A stretch of 17,928 nt of DNA from an uncultured Oscillibacter sp. (GTDB lineage: Bacteria; Bacillota; Clostridia; Oscillospirales; Oscillospiraceae), in assembly GCA_910584995.1 (NCBI GenBank), contig CAJUDW010000038.1, forward strand, positions 1-17,928, read 5' to 3'. Shown here piece by piece: positions 1-6,237 of this stretch. The notes under the pieces were generated by a model, which ran no database searches, had not been told where the DNA came from, and saw only the letters and a list, made by a program, of their open reading frames with translations. Numbering within the stretch: the stretch's first letter is position 1; each line of letters starts with the position of its first letter. The translations under genes were made by a program, and so were the position numbers.

Positions 1-2
1 AC

Positions 3-116
3 ACCGGCTCCCATGAGGCCATTATTTCTGACGAGATGTTTATGGCGGTACAGCAAGCGAAACTCAACCGTTCAAAAGATCCGCAAAACCAAGTTGCCAT
101 GAGGCTCGCGTTCTGA
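3..116 (+). CDS. Serine recombinase, C-terminal end (partial at window edge)
   Basis: Only the last 37 codons are in the window, and the frame is open to the left edge. The residues HEAIISDEMFMAVQQAKL resemble the end of the 'Recombinase' domain of large serine recombinases, where a 'HEPIIS.E.F..VQ' motif precedes the zinc ribbon. Here the protein stops about 17 residues after the motif, so the zinc-ribbon and coiled-coil parts are absent. Either this is a short recombinase type or it is truncated. It suggests that the left edge is the end of an integrative element or island. The family assignment rests on one motif. The promoter of the next gene overlaps its last codons. Confidence 0.55.
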   Translation, partial: TGSHEAIISDEMFMAVQQAKLNRSKDPQNQVAMRLAF

Positions 117-122
117 TACAAT
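94..122 (+). promoter_or_regulatory. Sigma-A-type promoter for the PIN-like gene
   Basis: A -35 box TTGCCA (94-99), a 17-nt spacer and a -10 box TACAAT (117-122) lie about 50 nt before the next start codon. The -35 and spacer are inside the last codons of the recombinase gene, so the cargo gene would have its own transcript. Confidence 0.55.
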
Positions 123-170
123 AATAAAAAATTGGCTCAATCCAAGAACTAGAAAAGGTAAGAGGTGCAC

Positions 171-1217
171 ATGATGGGTGATGTTATAATCTTTAATGAT
201 GAAAGTATAGATTTTATATGGAATACAATCCAAAATCAACAAATTATTTTCCACCCTGAAATTGCACCAGAGGGCAAAATAAAGTATGATATATTTGCAG
301 CGACAAAGAGAAGAAAAACACTTACCCTGTTTGTAGATAGAAATATTCTGAGTAGCCTTTTGAAATTCTGTGAAATAGGTAGCCTAAAAAACAAAGGAGA
401 ATCTCAGCTTATTGGTGTAATCATGGCATGGGCAATATTTAATGATATGCCAATCAGTGCTGGAATGGCAATCAAGGAACGAGCTTTCCAATTACGTTCC
501 CAAGAAAAAGGCTTGGTAGAGTTGCAAAAATTTCTTGAAATATTTGAAGTATATCCTGGACAAATGTGGCTACAGGTTGCTGAAGGGCAGTTAGCAGAGA
601 TCCCGCCAATCAAATACTCAAATACACTTGCACAAAACATATCCGTCAATTATGCCGATGGTGGAGATCATTATGATATGGCAGTCGCTTCTCTGCTCCA
701 CGCCGTATGGCTATATAGAGATCAGACTAAGCGACCCATAGAGAAAGTACGCGAGTTTATCCAATGGATGTATGATTATTTGTTAGTAAGTGAGTATCTG
801 TTGGTTTATGTAATTATGCTGTTTACTGGGCAGGACAATATTAAAGCCCCCAAACACGCCAACTCTAACGATCTTGGAAAAATTGTTGCTGGTTGCAAAA
901 ATCAAGCGTGGGATATAGCATATCTGACAAATTGGAGTACACTGTACTCAGACACAGACAAGTATTCTGAGGAATTTTTATTTGCAACCAACGATATTTT
1001 GTTAAAACGAATCTTTGTAAATTGTAATACTCCATTCGGAGTCAATGGTCTACTCTTTAATGTGTTTCATAAAAAGGAATACAATCAGCTTATGGATTAT
1101 ATTGAGGACAGGGTATGCAACAGAATTAAGCCTGATTTTGGTGGGAAACCTCAAGTATATTTTCAAGAATTAATTGAGGAGGAAAAACGAAAAATTCAAA
1201 CGCTGCTAAAGATATGA
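171..1217 (+). CDS. Uncharacterised protein with a PIN-nuclease-like residue pattern
   Basis: I do not recognise this protein as a named family. Near its N terminus it has a hydrophobic strand ending in an acidic residue, LFVDRNILSSLLKF (D56 counted from ATG171), then an acidic residue before a helix, KGESQLIGVIMAW (E77). The C-terminal half has AWDIAYLTNW (D248) and FATNDILLKR (D275). This D...E...D...D order, with 'FVDxNxL' first and 'ATND' last, is that of PIN-domain Mg-dependent ribonucleases (VapC-like). The gap between the second and third acid is about 170 residues, far longer than in VapC. The start is uncertain: GTG165, ATG171 and ATG174 are in frame, and AGAGGT at 161-166 suits the ATGs. 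The gene is much more AT-rich than its neighbours, which points to horizontal acquisition. It stands alone without a visible antitoxin. The stop codon lies in a hairpin stem (1211-1242). The coding call is strong and the nuclease role is inference. Confidence 0.85.
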   Translation: MMGDVIIFNDESIDFIWNTIQNQQIIFHPEIAPEGKIKYDIFAATKRRKTLTLFVDRNILSSLLKFCEIGSLKNKGESQLIGVIMAWAIFNDMPISAGMAIKERAFQLRSQEKGLVELQKFLEIFEVYPGQMWLQVAEGQLAEIPPIKYSNTLAQNISVNYADGGDHYDMAVASLLHAVWLYRDQTKRPIEKVREFIQWMYDYLLVSEYLLVYVIMLFTGQDNIKAPKHANSNDLGKIVAGCKNQAWDIAYLTNWSTLYSDTDKYSEEFLFATNDILLKRIFVNCNTPFGVNGLLFNVFHKKEYNQLMDYIEDRVCNRIKPDFGGKPQVYFQELIEEEKRKIQTLLKI

Positions 1218-1242
1218 GAGAGTATAGTTGCTGTCTCATATC
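1211..1242. repeat. 9-bp inverted repeat over the stop codon of the PIN-like gene
   Basis: GATATGAGA (1211-1219) and TCTCATATC (1234-1242) are perfect inverted arms with a 14-nt loop. The stop TGA (1215-1217) is within the left arm. There is no T-tract after it, so it is not a classic terminator. It may stabilise the transcript end. Confidence 0.6.
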
Positions 1243-1335
1243 GATTACATTCGTACTTATTACGGCAGTTTTGCTCAAAAAAGGATAGCAGTCTCTGGTC
1301 GGATCAATGTCAGTCAACAACGGAGGCACGATTAC

Positions 1336-1399
1336 TCGCTACCAATAAGGAACAAGCCCTTGGCTTATACGCTGTGGGCTTGTTCCTTATTGGTAGCGA
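1336..1399. repeat. 24-bp perfect inverted repeat with 16-nt loop
   Basis: The left arm (1336-1359, starting TCGCTACCAATAAGG) is perfectly complementary to the right arm (1376-1399, ending CCTTATTGGTAGCGA). The loop is 1360-1375. No T-tract follows on either strand, so simple rho-independent termination is not well supported. Possible roles are a recombination or attachment structure, a transcript stabiliser, or a folded remnant of a mobile element. Confidence 0.8.
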
Positions 1400-1456
1400 A
1401 TAGCAGATAACAAAAAGATCCCCCCTTAAATAAAAATCGATTTTAACCACTTATTC

Positions 1457-1502
1457 CAAATAAGAAATCACCTCAGTGAAAACTGGGGTGATTTCTTATT
1501 TG
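1457..1502 (+). terminator. Strong hairpin, probable transcription terminator
   Basis: The arms 1457-1476 and 1483-1502 pair over 20 bp with one G-T wobble around the loop TGAAAA. The right arm ends in CTTATTTG, a weak T-rich tail, and the left flank is A-rich. It could stop transcripts from either side: the PIN-like gene (+) or the integrase remnant (-). Confidence 0.5.
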
Positions 1503-1521
1503 ACCACAGAAATACCACAGA
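1503..1521. repeat. Tandem ACCACAGA direct repeat
   Basis: ACCACAGA occurs at 1503-1510 and again at 1514-1521, an 11-bp period. It directly abuts the hairpin and lies between it and the integrase remnant. Short direct repeats near an integrase gene can be arm-binding sites, but this is speculative. Confidence 0.3.
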
Positions 1522-1590
1522 CGGCTTTCAGAAAAATTTCAGGCGGCGGGCTGTCAATTCGGCCCGCTGCCCTATTCATTAAAAGGCGCC

Positions 1591-1982
1591 TTAATATCTG
1601 GATGGTATCCCTGCCGCCTGCGCCCCCTTCAGTTCCGCCAGTTCCCGCTTCATCTGGGCGAACAGCATAGCCAGTTTCTTCTTGCACTCCTCACGGGTGT
1701 GAACGCAGATGTTGCGGGCGTGTTTTTTCCGCCGATCAATTTAGGCGAGTTGCGGCCCTCCCGCAGATGGTCATTGATCTGGCTGATGCATCCTGTCCCC
1801 GGTCTGCGGTGCGGGGAACGGTGCGGCGTGAACTCCACATGCGGGGCAGCTTCTTCACGCTCCACCTCTCCCGGTTTGGTATCCGGCATCTCTAAATATC
1901 CCCCGTCAGACAGAATTTCTGTCCCGCAGGTCTTGCCGGCTGCCTTAATGATTTTGGGAATACGGTCACAGATGAGTTTATT
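1591..1982 (-). pseudogene. Frameshifted remnant of a tyrosine integrase N-terminal region
   Basis: On the minus strand one frame reads ...GCISQINDHLREGRNSPKLIGGK, then a +1/-1 shift at an A6 run (about 1722-1727) leads into KKHARNICVHTREECKKKLAMLF and ends at TAA (1591-1593). 'GCI.QIN..L.EGR.SP' followed by '.ARN.Y.HTREECE.KL..L...MK.E' is the arm-binding N-terminal arrangement that I associate with tyrosine integrases of Clostridia integrative elements. The catalytic domain (R...H-x-x-R...Y) is missing altogether. The upstream end is a stop at 1983-1985 with no plausible start, so the gene is cut at both ends. Together with the recombinase end at the left edge it marks a decayed island. The family call is from memory of the motif. 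Confidence 0.55.
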
Positions 1983-1998
1983 CTATGGTTGTATATTT

Positions 1999-2162
1999 TA
2001 GGCTTTGTTTGAAAAATGGCAGAATGACTAACGGCAAGAGGTTTTTCTGCCAATCAAGGCAATTTGACGCAGCCATACTTTGTGTATGGTAAGGGAAATC
2101 AACGAAGAGCGGCGGGAAAAAATCCGCCATTTGGGGATTGGGCCTTTTTCAAACAAGGCCTA
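1999..2162 (+). mobile_element. MITE-like element, copy 1
   Basis: A 164-bp non-coding element ends in the inverted repeats TAGGCTTTGTTTGAAAA (1999-2015) and TTTTTCAAACAAGGCCTA (2145-2162). A TA at both ends is consistent with a TA target duplication. A centre palindrome GCCATAC-tttgt-GTATGGT lies at 2072-2090. The whole element is homologous to the reverse complement of 5037-5201. It has no transposase and would depend on one in trans. TIRs of this kind with TA targets occur in IS5/IS427-like and IS630-like groups, and I cannot tell which applies. Confidence 0.8.
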
Positions 2163-2555
2163 ATCCCCATGCTGTAATCTCCTCAAAATCACCTCATCCG
2201 CCGGGCAAAATTCGTACTGCGGTATTTCCTCCACTGTAATCCAGCGGATGTCATTGTGTTCCAGCATCTGGGGGATCCCTTCCATAATTGCCGCGTTGAA
2301 CAGCGTCAAATGTACATTCAGATCCGGGTAATCGTGGTTTACCTCCATAAACACTTCGCCTACTGAGATGGTGACAGCCAGTTCTTCCTGACATTCCCGC
2401 ACCAGTGCCTGCCCCTTTGCCTCTCCCGGCTCTACCTTGCCGCCAACAAACTCCCACAGCAACCCCCGTGCCTTGTGGGCCGGGCGCTGGCAGATCAGGA
2501 ACCTGTCCCCATCCCAAATCAGCGCCGCCACAACTTCAGTTACTTTCTTCTTCAT
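2160..2555 (-). CDS. Nudix hydrolase, MutT / (d)CTP pyrophosphatase type
   Basis: This 131-aa Nudix protein probably hydrolyses an oxidised or non-canonical nucleoside triphosphate to the monophosphate plus PPi (8-oxo-dGTP or modified dCTP class). The Nudix box is clear: GGKVEPGEAKGQ, then ALVRECQEELAV, matching Gx5Ex7REUxEExGU except that the late Gly is Ala. 'WEFVGGKVEPGE' upstream is typical of MutT. I chose ATG2555 (MKKKVTEVV) because AGGGCGG lies 8 nt before it; an in-frame TTG six codons upstream is poorer. The stop TAG is formed by the TA end and first TIR base of MITE copy 1, so the element was inserted at the very 3' end. The conserved fold appears complete. It is divergent from the def operon. 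Confidence 0.9.
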   Translation of the reverse strand: MKKKVTEVVAALIWDGDRFLICQRPAHKARGLLWEFVGGKVEPGEAKGQALVRECQEELAVTISVGEVFMEVNHDYPDLNVHLTLFNAAIMEGIPQMLEHNDIRWITVEEIPQYEFCPADEVILRRLQHGD

Positions 2556-2662
2556 GCCATTTACCGCCCTCAATTTGCCTTTTTCCCTTGTTTGTGCTAT
2601 TTTATTATTGAGTATACCACAGATTTCCCCTTGGGGGAAGTGTACATTGGAGGTGTAATGCC

Positions 2663-3073
2663 GTGGTACGGGAGATTATGCGGGACGAAGCGTTCCTTTC
2701 CCAAAAATCCGGGCCGGCCGCCCCGGAGGATCTGCCTGTTGCTCAGGATTTGCTGGACACCCTGGCCGCCCACAAGGACAGCTGCGTGGGTATGGCGGCC
2801 AATATGATCGGCGTCAACAGGAGGATCATCGTCTTTGACAACGATGGCCAATATATGGTTATGTTTAACCCGGAGATTATCAAAAAGTCCGGGCCATATG
2901 AGGCGGAGGAGGGCTGCCTCTCCATCAGCGGCATCCGGAAGGCCAAACGCTGGCAGTCCATCAAGGTGCAATACCAGAACGGGCAATTCCAGACCCGTTT
3001 CAAAACCTTTACCGGCTGGACGGCCCAAATCATCCAGCACGAGATCGACCACTGCGAGGGGATTCTGATTTGA
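2663..3073 (+). CDS. def: Peptide deformylase-like protein, short form
   Basis: Peptide deformylase removes the formyl group from nascent N-terminal Met on the ribosome, using a metal held by Cys-His-His. Motif II EGCLS (C85) and motif III HEIDH (H126, E127, H130) are intact. Motif I reads GMAANMIG instead of GLAAPQxG, so the usually conserved Gln is Met48. The protein is 136 aa and ends 6 residues after HEIDH, lacking the C-terminal helix of longer types. The start GTG2663 has GGAGGT (2649-2654) 8 nt upstream; a nearby ATG2658 is in another frame. It leads a four-gene operon with short spacers. It may be a secondary deformylase with altered activity. Confidence 0.88.
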   Translation: MVREIMRDEAFLSQKSGPAAPEDLPVAQDLLDTLAAHKDSCVGMAANMIGVNRRIIVFDNDGQYMVMFNPEIIKKSGPYEAEEGCLSISGIRKAKRWQSIKVQYQNGQFQTRFKTFTGWTAQIIQHEIDHCEGILI

Positions 3074-3089
3074 ACCGGGAGGCCTGTGT

Positions 3090-3548
3090 ATGAAGCGCGT
3101 CATTGTCCTATCCGACACCCACGGCCTGCTGCGGCCGGAGGTGCTGGAATATCTGTCCCGGGCGGATGTCATCATCCACGGCGGCGACATCAACACCCAG
3201 GCCATCGTGGATAAACTCCGGGAGTACGGCCCCCTCTATATTGTCCGGGGCAACAACGACAAGGAATGGGCGGAGGGATTGCCCCACAGCCTTACCTTTG
3301 CCGTTGAGGGTGTCCGCTTTTTCCTGATTCACAACAAAAAGGATATCCCGGCGGATTTGTCTGATGTGGATGTGGTGGTTTACGGCCACTCCCACAAGTA
3401 CGCCTGCGGGGAGCGGGACGGGCTCCTGTGGGTAAACCCCGGCAGCTGCGGGCGGCGGCGCTTTAACCAGGAGATTACCCTTGCCGCCATGACCGTTGAC
3501 GGAAGACACGCCCAGGCGGAAAAAGTGACCATCCCCCATGAAAAATAA
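3090..3548 (+). CDS. Metallophosphoesterase, YfcE/MJ0936 family
   Basis: A 152-aa single-domain calcineurin-like phosphodiesterase. The full metal-binding set is visible: D9 and H11 (SDTHG), D33 (HGGDI), N55 (RGNND), H81, and H100/H102 (GHSH). Small enzymes of this family hydrolyse phosphodiesters with Mn or Ni in vitro, and the cellular substrate is generally unknown. GGGAGG lies 7 nt before ATG3090. The gene is 16 nt downstream of def and its last 11 nt overlap the next gene, so the four genes are probably translated from one mRNA. Confidence 0.92.
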   Translation: MKRVIVLSDTHGLLRPEVLEYLSRADVIIHGGDINTQAIVDKLREYGPLYIVRGNNDKEWAEGLPHSLTFAVEGVRFFLIHNKKDIPADLSDVDVVVYGHSHKYACGERDGLLWVNPGSCGRRRFNQEITLAAMTVDGRHAQAEKVTIPHEK

Positions 3549-4056
3549 CATGATAGAACTGGGCCTGACCATCCCCCTCCAGCGGCATTTGCACGTCAAA
3601 ACGCCCCCTTACGGCCAGGCACCGGACCGCCGTTTCTGCTGGGATCTCCACGTCATTCCGCTGCGGGGCAGGCCCAGCCTGCTGGCGGTTCACTGCCATA
3701 CGCGGTATACGTTTGTGCTGTACGATCTCAGCTGTCTGGAATGGGAGTGCCTGCCGGATATGTTCCTGGACGGACTGCGGCACAGCCTGTCTGCTGCCGG
3801 ATTTTCCGCGGGGGCAGCGGAGAGCCTGTGGGGCTCAGCACCGACTCTGTTCACCAGGACCCATGGCCGCCGGGAAGTGGCCTTTTTAAATCGGGCCTGG
3901 GAGGATGTGATGGCCGCGGAACTGGCCCTGGACGAGGGCAGCAGAGGGCAGCCCCTGCTGGATCAGATGGTCAACGCCAAGCTAAGCCGCTGTGCGGGTG
4001 TTGAGGGCCTGGGTTCAGCAGCGGATCGTCTGGCAAAGATGTTTCCCCCATCCTGA
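3538..4056 (+). CDS. Conserved protein of unknown function, DUF6933-like
   Basis: This 172-aa protein has no catalytic motif that I can name. Its layout, an N-terminal 'L...L.V...P', then 'W..H.....GR...L.VH..TRY.FVLY', then a '..F...L...L...G' helix, and a late 'NRAWEDVM', resembles the DUF6933 group of short proteins. The ORF overlaps the metallophosphoesterase gene by 11 nt, suggesting translational coupling. A second in-frame ATG (3550) would begin just past the overlap. The Shine-Dalgarno is weak. It ends 14 nt before yaaA. The family name is a recollection and the function is unknown. Confidence 0.75.
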   Translation: MKNNMIELGLTIPLQRHLHVKTPPYGQAPDRRFCWDLHVIPLRGRPSLLAVHCHTRYTFVLYDLSCLEWECLPDMFLDGLRHSLSAAGFSAGAAESLWGSAPTLFTRTHGRREVAFLNRAWEDVMAAELALDEGSRGQPLLDQMVNAKLSRCAGVEGLGSAADRLAKMFPPS

Positions 4057-4070
4057 AAGGAGGGCTCCTT

Positions 4071-4829
4071 ATGCGCATCATTATCGCTCCGGCCAAGAAA
4101 ATGGTGGTGGATACGGACAGCTTTTCCGTAGACGGCCCGCCCCAATTTCTGGAGCGGGCAGAACGGCTGAAAGCTGTCCTCCAGGGCATGTCCCCCAAGG
4201 AATTGCAGGCTCTCTGGCGATGTAACGACGCCATCGCCAAGCTGAACGTGGAGCGGCTGGCACAAATGGATTTGCGCCGAAATCCCACCCCTGCGGTCAT
4301 CGCCTATGAGGGCATCCAATACCGCTACATGGCACCCGGCGTGATGGAGGCTGCCCACCTGGACTACCTACGGGAGCACCTGCGTATCCTCTCCGGTTTC
4401 TACGGCCTGCTGCGGCCCTTCGACGGCGTGACCCCCTACCGGCTGGAGATGCAGGCCAAACTGGCGGTGGGCGGCTGCCGGGATTTGTATCAGTTCTGGG
4501 GGGATCGCCTGGCCCGGCAGCTGGCTTCGGAAACGGATGTTGTACTGAACCTGGCCTCCAAGGAGTACAGCAAGGCGGTGGAGGCTCACCTGCCCGAAAA
4601 TATCCAATTGATTACCTGTATCTTTGGAGAACTGAAAAACGGCAAGGTCATAGAGAAGGGCACCCGATGTAAAATGGCCCGGGGGCAGATGGTGCGCTGG
4701 CTGGCGGAGAACAATGTTACAGACCCGGCAGATATCCGGGCCTTTGACCAGCTGGGCTATCAATTCTGCCGTTCTGCGCCGGAGGGAAACCGCACGGCGC
4801 TTCTCTGGATACAGTCCCCCAAGGATTGA
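4071..4829 (+). CDS. yaaA: Peroxide stress protein YaaA (UPF0246/DUF328)
   Basis: A 252-aa full-length YaaA/UPF0246 protein. The diagnostic segments are MRIIIAPAKKM at the start, AYEGIQYRYM, RILSGFYGLLRPFD, the 'YRLEMQAKL' stretch, 'NLASKEYSKAV', and the C-terminal 'KMARGQMVRW' with 'FDQLGYQF'. In E. coli YaaA limits intracellular free iron and oxidative DNA damage under H2O2 stress and binds DNA. AGGAGG lies 8 nt before ATG4071. It is the last gene of the def operon. Its TGA sits inside the stem of a terminator hairpin. Its presence with a Nudix sanitising enzyme nearby fits an oxidative damage theme, which is inference only. Confidence 0.96.
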   Translation: MRIIIAPAKKMVVDTDSFSVDGPPQFLERAERLKAVLQGMSPKELQALWRCNDAIAKLNVERLAQMDLRRNPTPAVIAYEGIQYRYMAPGVMEAAHLDYLREHLRILSGFYGLLRPFDGVTPYRLEMQAKLAVGGCRDLYQFWGDRLARQLASETDVVLNLASKEYSKAVEAHLPENIQLITCIFGELKNGKVIEKGTRCKMARGQMVRWLAENNVTDPADIRAFDQLGYQFCRSAPEGNRTALLWIQSPKD

Positions 4830-4858
4830 GCCGCTTCCTTGTCCGGAAGCGGCTCAAT
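4825..4858 (+). terminator. Terminator of the def-yaaA operon
   Basis: A 14-bp stem (4825-4838 with 4845-4858, ATTGAGCCGCTTCC) closes around the loop TTGTCC. The yaaA stop (4827-4829) is in the left arm. The tail is only weakly T-rich. Confidence 0.7.
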
Positions 4859-5036
4859 ATTCTGGGCTCCGTAGTAGGAAATCTCCAGCGTGCATCTTTT
4901 GTTCCCGGCACTTTCCGCCAGCCGGTTTGCCCATTAGAAGGATGCCCCCCTGCTGCTAAAGCGGAATGGATCATCGTAATTCCTGTGTTATATTTGTACT
5001 TCTGCGGTTTATATCCGTAAAAATTTTAAATTGATT
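4859..5036. other. Intergenic stretch without recognised gene
   Basis: I see no supported gene or RNA here. The last ~50 nt are AT-rich and lead directly into MITE copy 2. With the MITE and the following leader, the gene-free distance to the next start codon is about 510 nt. Confidence 0.5.
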
Positions 5037-5201
5037 TAGGCCTTGTTTGAAAACTGTCAAAACGCCCAAGCGGCGGATCTTTTTTCATCATTCTGCGTTG
5101 ATTTTCCTTGCCATACACAAAGTATGGCTGCGTCAAATCGCCTTGATTGACGAAAAAATCTCTCGCCGTTGGGCATTCCGCTAATTTTCAAACAAGACCT
5201 A
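5037..5201 (-). mobile_element. MITE-like element, copy 2 (inverted relative to copy 1)
   Basis: A 165-bp element with the ends TAGGCCTTGTTTGAAAA (5037-5053) and TTTTCAAACAAGACCTA (5185-5201). Read on the minus strand it aligns along its whole length with 1999-2162, including the conserved core CAATCAAGG.GATTTGACGC. The centre palindrome GCCATAC-acaaa-GTATGGC (5110-5128) is perfect here. No coding capacity. With copy 1 it brackets 2163-5036 in inverted orientation. Confidence 0.8.
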
Positions 5202-5305
5202 GTCCCACTACCCGCCTTTAACCAGCGACACCATATTTTACGGTTTCTTCTGCTGTGAATCTATTCAATATGCGTTGCCCAAATGGAAAAAACTCCAGAT
5301 AAAAT

Positions 5306-5335
5306 CCCCGGATTCAGGGAAAACTAAATCCGGGG
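5306..5335 (+). promoter_or_regulatory. Hairpin covering the ribosome-binding region of the next gene
   Basis: CCCCGGATT (5306-5314) pairs perfectly with AATCCGGGG (5327-5335) around a 12-nt loop. The right arm contains the only Shine-Dalgarno-like GGGG before ATG5344, so folding would mask it. Translation control is an inference. Confidence 0.4.
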
Positions 5336-5343
5336 TGATGATC

Positions 5344-6237
5344 ATGGGATTTTTCCACAGCACAAATGGGACAGGGCCCTATTTTGAAGGGTGGTATTTA
5401 AAGCACCAGACCCTGCGGGGGCAGACCCTGGCGCTGATTCCCGCGTTCCATATCGACAGCGGGGGACGCCGCACCGCGTCCCTCCAGGTCATTTCAAACG
5501 ACAGATCGTGGTGGCTGGAGTACCCGGAGGAACAGCTGCAAGCCTCCCGTCAGCCGTTTCAGGTTCAGATCGGGCAGTCCAGCTTCGGCAGCCAGGGGAT
5601 CGGCCTCCATATCCGGCAGGACGGCCTTTCTCTCTGCGGCACGCTGCGCTACGGCCCATTTACCGTCCTGCGGTCTGACATCATGGGGCCGTTCCGGTTT
5701 TTCGCGGGGATGCAGTGCTCCCACGGCGTTATCAGCATGGGACATTCCCTGCGGGGGACGCTGGAACTGAACGGCGAACGCCTGGATTTCTCCGACGGGA
5801 TCGGATATATCGAGGCAGACCGGGGCCGCTCCTTTCCCAGCGCGTACCTCTGGACGCAATGCGTCTGGAAGGAGGCGGAGCGCGGCAGCCTGATGCTTGC
5901 TGCGGCGACGATCCCCCTGCCTGTGGGAGGCTTCACCGGCTGCATCTGTTCTGTTTTTTACGGTGCCCGGGAATACCGTCTGGCCACCTACCGGGGCGCC
6001 AAAATTGAGGAGTGGTCCCCTTCCGGCGCGGTGATCCGTCAGGGGAAGTACCGCCTGGAAACGCAAATGCTGAACGAGCGGAGGCAGGCCCTCCGCGCCC
6101 CGGTGGAGGGCTGTATGGAACGCACCATCCACGAGAGCCTTTGCGCGGAAGTATGCTACCGCTTCTGGCATGGGGAAGACCTTGTGTTTCAGCATACGGA
6201 TCCAAATGCCAGCTTTGAGTATTCCTCGGCAGATTGA
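5344..6237 (+). CDS. Tocopherol cyclase-like family protein
   Basis: A 297-aa protein resembling the bacterial members of the tocopherol cyclase family (Pfam Tocopherol_cycl). The marks are GPYFEGWYLKHQT at the N terminus, 'PAFHID..G...ASLQVI', and GYIEADRGRSFPSAYLWTQ in the middle, matching 'YFEGWYFK' and 'GYIEKDWG.SFP..W.W' of that family. The beta-rich sequence fits its lipocalin-like double barrel. Plants use this fold to cyclise a prenylated quinol. A gut Clostridia has no known tocopherol pathway, so the substrate is unknown. In 'EADRG' the usual acidic-Trp pair is changed (Arg for Trp). I chose ATG5344 (MGFFHS) because GGGG lies just upstream; ATG5338 and a TTG at 5275 are alternatives. 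It converges on and slightly overlaps a decayed transporter. Confidence 0.8.
   Translation: MGFFHSTNGTGPYFEGWYLKHQTLRGQTLALIPAFHIDSGGRRTASLQVISNDRSWWLEYPEEQLQASRQPFQVQIGQSSFGSQGIGLHIRQDGLSLCGTLRYGPFTVLRSDIMGPFRFFAGMQCSHGVISMGHSLRGTLELNGERLDFSDGIGYIEADRGRSFPSAYLWTQCVWKEAERGSLMLAAATIPLPVGGFTGCICSVFYGAREYRLATYRGAKIEEWSPSGAVIRQGKYRLETQMLNERRQALRAPVEGCMERTIHESLCAEVCYRFWHGEDLVFQHTDPNASFEYSSAD

Larger units (their letters stand above)
1243..1590. other. Intergenic stretch of the mobile island, dominated by inverted repeats
   Basis: I see no convincing gene in this 348-nt stretch. Short open frames on both strands have no family signature and weak start sites. It holds two strong inverted repeats (1336-1399 and 1457-1502), a short direct repeat (1503-1521), and then sequence that runs into the integrase remnant on the minus strand. 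Confidence 0.6.

Noticed and set aside
2597..3205. A 202-codon minus-strand frame over def
   Set aside because: It is antisense to the deformylase metal motifs and crosses the operon start.
4859..4980. A small minus-strand gene reading into the yaaA terminator
   Set aside because: The frame has no start site or family match and shares its sequence with the terminator hairpin.
1999..5201. The two MITEs as ends of a composite transposon
   Set aside because: There is no transposase between them, and the enclosed genes are ordinary housekeeping types, so independent insertions are simpler.
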